Shown here piece by piece: positions 58,440 to 64,000 of a stretch of DNA of 64,000 nt. Made by a program: the position numbers and the translations under genes. The notes under the pieces were generated by a model. That model searched no databases. It had not been told where the DNA came from and saw nothing but the letters and a program-made list of their open reading frames with translations. Position 1 is the first letter of the stretch, and every line of letters begins with the position of its first letter. Source of the DNA: Perognathus longimembris pacificus (taxonomy: Eukaryota > Chordata > Mammalia > Rodentia > Heteromyidae); NCBI RefSeq assembly GCF_023159225.1, contig NC_063161.1, forward strand, positions 74,180,767-74,244,766, given 5' to 3'.

Positions 58440-58790
58440 TTACACTGTAGACAATTGGCTCAGACAATGTTAATTCAATTAATGGCTGTCCTGAAAGTTT
58501 GTCTTTGTGTGCAGGGGAAACAGGAGGGCAACCTCTAATATCTATGGATTTAATGATTGCAGCCAAGGTGAAGCTCAGAATGCCTTGTTAACTGGGTTTA
58601 TTAGCTGTTGACCTTCCCTTTCAGCATAATAGTGGCAGTGAGACCAAAGAGAGTCCTGATTAGCATTTATCTAAAGATAGTCTGCTGCCTGTTCCACAGT
58701 GAATTATTTCAATCAGCTACACAGAGCTTGAGAAACATCTTCTGCTTTATAAAAAGAATTAGATGTTAGAACAGTTCATCTGGCATCTCA
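58440..58790. other. AT-rich candidate noncoding regulatory sequence
   Basis: Repeat-free block with 'gttaattcaattaatggctg', 'gattagcatttatctaaaga' and similar words. Looks like conserved noncoding sequence, untested. Confidence 0.25.
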
Positions 58791-59767
58791 CAGCGAAGAT
58801 GGATTGAGCCCCTGAATGAGCTCGTTTGAGGATACTGAGTAATTGGGCAGATTTCCCCACAAGATTGATCAGGGCCTGGGTTCTTCGCACAACTGAGTGA
58901 TGCCCTAATTTTTGCCTCCTAATAAAAGCTTTACACCTGCTCCTGCCTCTGTTGTTCATCAGTGGAACTGAAAATGATTTTATCAGCATCTACTATGCAC
59001 CCTGAAAATAGAAGAATAGAACTCGCTGGTTACAGACTATGCGCTGACTGAAGAGATGAAAACAGGAACAGAACTTCCACCATGGCAAACAAGTATATGG
59101 TGCTTGATGCCATGTTTTTGCGGAGAGGTTTGTTTCTTGGAGGCCACTGTGTCATGCAAGGAGTTTCCCACAGAAGCAGGACCATAGTGGGGCATACAAT
59201 GCTGGCTGGTTCTTGCCAGGGACTTGACACCAACTGAGTTCTCAGAGTGGCTCATAAAAGTAGAAAGCAAAAGTTATAAACCTTTCTAATCATTTAAAAA
59301 CTTAAATTATCATCCAGGTCCTTGGAAAAAGAGCATAAATGTATTGTACAATTGAGTTTTATGAGGTACCCTAATGTACTATAAAGTATACATAGAGCAC
59401 ATAAAATTCTAACTCTGCACTGTCATAAATTTGACCTCAGTGAAATGACTGGTCTTACCATACAGCAAACATTAATGAAATGTTTAATTAATATTCACTT
59501 CACTTGCCTTTTTAGAATTCTGAAAGGCTTCCCAGGGACTATTTCAGTGTCCCAATTTCTCAGAAAACAAGAGCAAAGCCTTTCCATTAAAAAGTGCCAT
59601 CTTTCTCTCACTGTTTCAAGGGAGACATTTTAGTTCAATTGGGATGGTGAAGCTGTATGTGAATTTTATACCCAAACCTGTGGTCATCCTTATAAAAGAG
59701 ACTACTGAGACAACTACATGTATTTGATGATGTCAGAAAAACTTCCCATTGGCCCTGGGTGCAGCGT

Positions 59768-59780
59768 GGGGGGGGGGGGG
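59768..59780. repeat. G homopolymer
   Basis: About 13 consecutive Gs; prone to sequencing error and polymorphism. Confidence 0.9.
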
Positions 59781-60333
59781 TCATCGTATCCACTTACATG
59801 ATCTTTGAGCTTGCATTTTCCCCAAATGAAAGTCCTGGGAATATGAGCACTTTGTGAGGGCTGGTGGTAGAGTTAGAGCTGACTAGCTGTGGATGTCTGC
59901 ATTTATAGCTTGATATGTGGCCTGTTCTCTTGGTGTCCTGCCTTCCTTCCTTGTAGTCGCTGTGTAGTTGACTCAATTTCCTGACCACCCCAGGAGGAGA
60001 CCCTACCCTGAAGCCATACGTAATGAGCAGGGAAAAGGCTCCACTCCAGTCTTGAGTATGTTCTCAGAGTGAAGCAAGTCTCTTGTAGTCAGTGTGAACT
60101 TTGGCCTTGCTTTTTTTTTTTGGTTTTTACCATTTGGCTAGTCTGTGTCTTTTAGTTGGAGAATTTAATACACTTACATGTAAAGTAATTACTGATAGGC
60201 AAGAATGTACAGCTGACATTTTATTTTGTACATGTTTTGGGAGAACCTTTGTTTCTTTCTTTCTTACCTCTCTTAGTTTGTAATTAAATGATTTTTATTC
60301 TAGTAATATTTAATTCCTTGCTGTGCATTCTTA

Positions 60334-60596
60334 GTACAAGTTTTTCTTTTTTTTTCTTTTTTTTTGGGGGTGGGTGGGTAGGGGAGTCAGTCCTGGGCCA
60401 TGGACTCCGAGCCTGAGCACTGTCCCTGGCTTCTGTTTTTGCTCAAGGCTAGCACTCTGCCACTTGAGCCACAGCGCCACTTCTTGCCATTTTCTGTACA
60501 TGTGGTGCTGGGAAATTGAGCCCAGGGCTTCATGTATATGAGGCAAGCACTCTTGCCACTAGGCCATATCCCCAGCCCCTGTACAAGTTTTTCTTT
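60334..60596 (-). mobile_element. IDL-Geo-type dimeric SINE, antisense, 16-bp TSD
   Basis: 'gtacaagtttttcttt' occurs at 60334-60349 and 60581-60596. The 231-bp insert starts in a T-run (with some C) and runs 'cagtcctgggccatggactc', 'ctctgccacttgagccacag', then 'ctgggaaattgagcccaggg' (complement of the B box, one change) and 'ctaggccatatccccagccc'. Young copy nested in the ancient L1. Confidence 0.92.
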
Positions 60597-60864
60597 ATGG
60601 TCATGATGAAGCTTATAATAAAATCTTGTTATAATGTTTTGTTTTAAACTGATAGAAACATAACTTGAATCACACTAGTTTTTTTAATCCTGTGCTTTAA
60701 ATCTCACATTTTTGATGTCACAAAATACTGCATTTCTATTACATTCTTATAGTTATTATTTCTAAGTTTTAACTTTTACTATTCTTATAAAAAAATATAT
60801 GGTTTAGACACAATAATTATACTATTGGAGTGTTGCTTAATCTTCACTGTATATACTCTCCCCT

Positions 60865-60985
60865 CAATGTTCATAGGGCATATGCTCTGAGAACCCCAGG
60901 CCCCATGGGTGCCAAAATCTGTGGGAGCTCAAGTATTTGACATCGTCGCATATAACCCATGCACACCTTCTTATAGGGAAAGTTG
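60865..60985 (+). mobile_element. MER2/Tigger-like DNA transposon fragment
   Basis: 'gagaaccccaggccccatgg' then 'gtgccaaaatctgtgggagc', 'tcaagtatttgacat' and 'gcatataacccatgcacacc' follows the middle of the MER2 (TcMar-Tigger) consensus as I remember it. Both ends are missing. Inserted in the ancient L1. Confidence 0.65.
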
Positions 60986-61830
60986 GCTACATTGACTTTC
61001 ACCATTAATGTTAGGTATTCTGTGTTGTTCACTGCTTTCCTTATCGTTCTATTTGAATTCCTGTTGATGTTTCTCTTTTAAGACAACTCTTAAAAGAAAT
61101 CTCACTGTTCTTATCTGAGTATTTATTTAGCTCTCCATCATTTCTGAAGGATAGCTTTGCTGGATGCCATCTTCCTGGTTGGTAGGGTGTCTCCTTTTTT
61201 CCTTTCAATATATTATCTAATATCTTGTCTTATACGGCTTCCACAGAGAAGTCAGCTGCAGTGTGTAATCATTCCCATATATGTTATTTGCTTCATTTCT
61301 CTTGATGCTTTAAGATTTGTTTTTGATTTTTGACAGTTTGATTATAATGTGTCTTACAGTAGTCTTATTTGGATTGTATCTATAGTGATCTTTTAAGTTT
61401 TCTAAGCCTGAGTAATTTTGTCTTTCTCCATATTTGTGAAGTTACTTGCTCTTCTGTAAATCAGCTTTTTATCCTTTTGTCTCTGTATTTTTAGATTCCA
61501 GTGACCTGCTGGCTCTTTGGATATTTGAATCCTCTACACTTTCTTCATTGCTTCTCATTCTCTTTTCTTTGTTTTGCTGTATATTTCATAAGAGCCTTCT
61601 TAATTCTTGGGTCATTCTGCTACAGATGCTCTCTGTTGTATCTTTTATTTCATTCACTCTGTTAATCTGCTCTAGGATTTCTGCTTGTTTTAAAAAATCT
61701 CAACCTCTTTTAAAACTTGGTGCTAAATTTTAGAATTGTTGCTTTTGTTTTCTCAGAGTACAGTGAAAGTCCTTTAAACAGCTATTTTGAGTTTTTCATC
61801 AGGCAGATTGAGTTTCTAGCACCTGAGTCT

Positions 61831-64000
61831 GTCTCTTTAGCAAAATTGTATTTTTCTGGCTGTTGTGCACCTGGACTTCTGGTGACGATATAGGTATTTA
61901 TTCCAGTCTTCTCAGTCTGCCTGTGCCTTACTATTCTTCCACACACCTGCCCAGGCATTCTGAGTTGTCAGTCTGCTGTGGAATCCAGGAGAAGATGGTC
62001 AGCATACTATGACCAGCATGATGGAGAGCAGAGGCACACTGAGAGATAGGTATAGACTTCCTCTTAGCTATTAGGAGTTCTTCTGGTACCTCTAGAGGCT
62101 CTCCAGCCTTCTGGAATCTGCTGGGAGATGTGAATGTCAGTCCAGAGATCACCAGACCAGGAACTGGGGAAGTTGGTTTATAATTCCAACAGTTATGTCT
62201 TACCTGTTAAGTCAGGAAGTCACTCTACTCCTCCTCCCCTGGGTAGTCAGTTACCTAGAATCACAGAGGCTAGCAGATGCCCATTGGAGGCACACATGGC
62301 AGGAGAGCTGTGGAGTGAGAGGTGCCTACCAAGATTAGGGGGGATTGGATAACTTCTGGCTGAGTGTGCAGAGGTCTGAGAGTACTTGGAATCACTGCTT
62401 TGGTATTATTGTGTGATGGGCGCTCCAGCTTTACAGAAGATTTGGCCCGTGGTGCTCTTTTGCAGTTAGGCCTGTTACTTATAGGCAGCTGACCCATAGG
62501 CCTGTCAGGTGTCTCTGTAGGATTTGGTATCCTCATCTGTGCACAGAGGTGTGGTAGGGGTGGCCCTTGGCATTGGGGCATGTTCAAGAACCTGGCCTAA
62601 TACCTGTCAGGTGAAAAGGACACAACTGCAGATCCTGAGGTCCTGATGTCTTTGGGTTTGTTTTGTTGTGATCTAGATTTGTAGCTTCAGTATTTTTAAG
62701 GCTACTGTGAATAATCTCAAAAGTTGTCTGGGCAGTCTTAAATGTATACACTTTTATACAACCATATAATCTTTTAAAAAGTTGGATTTCAAGTGTTAAC
62801 TGAGGTCTTACATCCCTGCTGTCCTCCCTTGTCATTGGTGGGGGAAGGAGCAATAGTCTTTGTTCTCTCCCAGTTCCAAGAGTTATGCCAGCTGCTGCAT
62901 TTATGCCTAGGCCTGGACTGGAGGGCCTGGATTCAGGGGGGCTGTGGCCCTTCCCCCTCAGCAAGTCATTCACTGAATTCTTAGACCATGGTTTTTCTCA
63001 AGATGTGGACTGTCTATACTGATGGCCTGCCCTCTCTTCCTGGCTTTCCTGGTCACTCCCTGACTTTCAGGGAATGCAGTCAGTCTAGGAATTTGCTTCC
63101 TGACTGACAAAATTGTGTTTTCATGTGAAAGAAAAACAGGCTAGTAGCACCATCTACAGGCTACTAAAGAGGAGAAATTTGTGGCTCCGTGATGTGAAGT
63201 ACTTTCATTGAAGTCTTAGTGGGGAAGAAAACCCACCTTCTCGCTCTTGTAACTATTATCTATAAAGTTTGCTACTTATAGCATTTCTGGTCTTCATATT
63301 TACCCACATGTCCATGTTATCTGAACCAGTGAGATACTGCTCCAGTGAACTCCAACTTTGTGTTAGGAACCCATTTCCTCTTGCTCCACATTTCTCTTCC
63401 TTTGCATTGGGGCTCCACATATAGAATCCCACAGGGTCCTCACAACTATTTGTAGTATAAGACCTGAGATACAAAGCCTGCCTGCAGGGGCCATGTGCTC
63501 TCAGCTCTCTTGTGCACCCACTAGGTTGGTCATGTATGGGCTAGAAAGAAAAACTATTGTAAGCATTCCTCTGTGTGTGTGTGCGTGCATGCACACCTGC
63601 ATGTGTGCACACACACCCATGTATTGTTTATCTTTCTGTAAAATGAAGTTGATATTCGTGTGTTTCCTCTGTCCCCAAGATTCTGTAATTCTGCCATCAG
63701 CAGTAGTGTGGGGCATGGATTATGAATTCGGAAGGAATCTGGACAAGTTGTGTATTATTACATGCAGATACTGGAGGTCACACTCACTATGCTGTTTGAT
63801 TTTTCTGATCAGTAACCTGGTATTGTCATTTTTAGCAACCTAGGAAATTAGATTCTTCAAATGACTGAGCTATAAAGTATTCATGGTATTCTCACAGTTG
63901 GAATTTTTTGTTAGAAGCAAGCTATGAAAATTCCATCCTCATATCCCCTCTTAGAAATGTTGGATGAAATGGTGGTGTGGATCTCCTGGTTCTTACTAGC
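61831..64000. other. Unique sequence, no gene recognised
   Basis: No repeat family or exon found. A short (GT)/(GCAC) rich stretch at about 63572-63620 is near-palindromic ('gcgtgcatgcacacctgcat'). Confidence 0.4.

Larger units (their letters stand above)
60095..61830 (-). mobile_element. Ancient L1 (L1M-type), antisense, with nested insertions
   Basis: The order of antisense L1 wording runs 'tttggctagtctgtgtcttt', 'gtaattaaatgatttttatt', 'ctgcatttctattacattct', 'gtgtcttacagtagtcttat', 'tttctccatatttgtgaag', 'tttatttcattcactctgtt'. Heavily mutated with no long frame. Carries a MER2-like piece and a young SINE. Confidence 0.68.

Overview
The window is mammalian nuclear DNA from a rodent. It is AT-leaning, dense in interspersed repeats, and carries no recognisable complete protein-coding gene of its own. 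The repeat content points to Geomyoidea (kangaroo rats, pocket mice, gophers; Dipodomys is the best guess). The recurrent short element is a dimeric ID/ID-like tRNA-derived SINE (IDL-Geo type), alongside a composite SINE joining a 7SL/B1-like part to an ID-like part. The species call rests on remembered repeat families and was not checked by a search.

Layout. Positions 1-2.3 kb hold an ancient antisense L1 split by a MaLR-like insertion. From 2.3 to 33 kb the sequence is mostly unique, with scattered decayed SINEs, L1 3' scraps, three minisatellites (24, ~50 and ~52 bp periods) and one plausible splice-flanked coding exon at 15006-15070 (minus-strand features are rare here). At 33.1-35.5 kb there is a (TGCCC)n array, a truncated antisense L1 with a SINE nested in it, a 57-bp-period minisatellite and a (GA)n tract. 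At 39.0-41.25 kb lies the most informative element: a young L1 with an intact 5' end and most of ORF1, flanked by a perfect 16-bp target-site duplication, yet stopping inside ORF1 with no 3' end and no poly(A). At 43.8-44.9 kb a young IDL-Geo SINE is followed by two head-to-head composite SINEs around a 282-bp (CA)n tract. At 45.07-46.41 kb there is an L1 with the inversion expected from twin priming. At 54.4-55.15 kb a solo LTR with a 6-bp target duplication splits a SINE. At 55.67 kb there is a short DNA transposon with 16-bp terminal inverted repeats. The last 4 kb hold another ancient antisense L1 carrying a MER2/Tigger-like piece and a young SINE.

There is no operon, pathway or novel enzymatic system. 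The window reads as intronic or intergenic sequence whose biology is retrotransposition: target duplications let several nested insertions be ordered in time, microsatellites sit repeatedly at SINE tails, and one L1 copy looks internally primed. Coordinates of decayed repeats are approximate.
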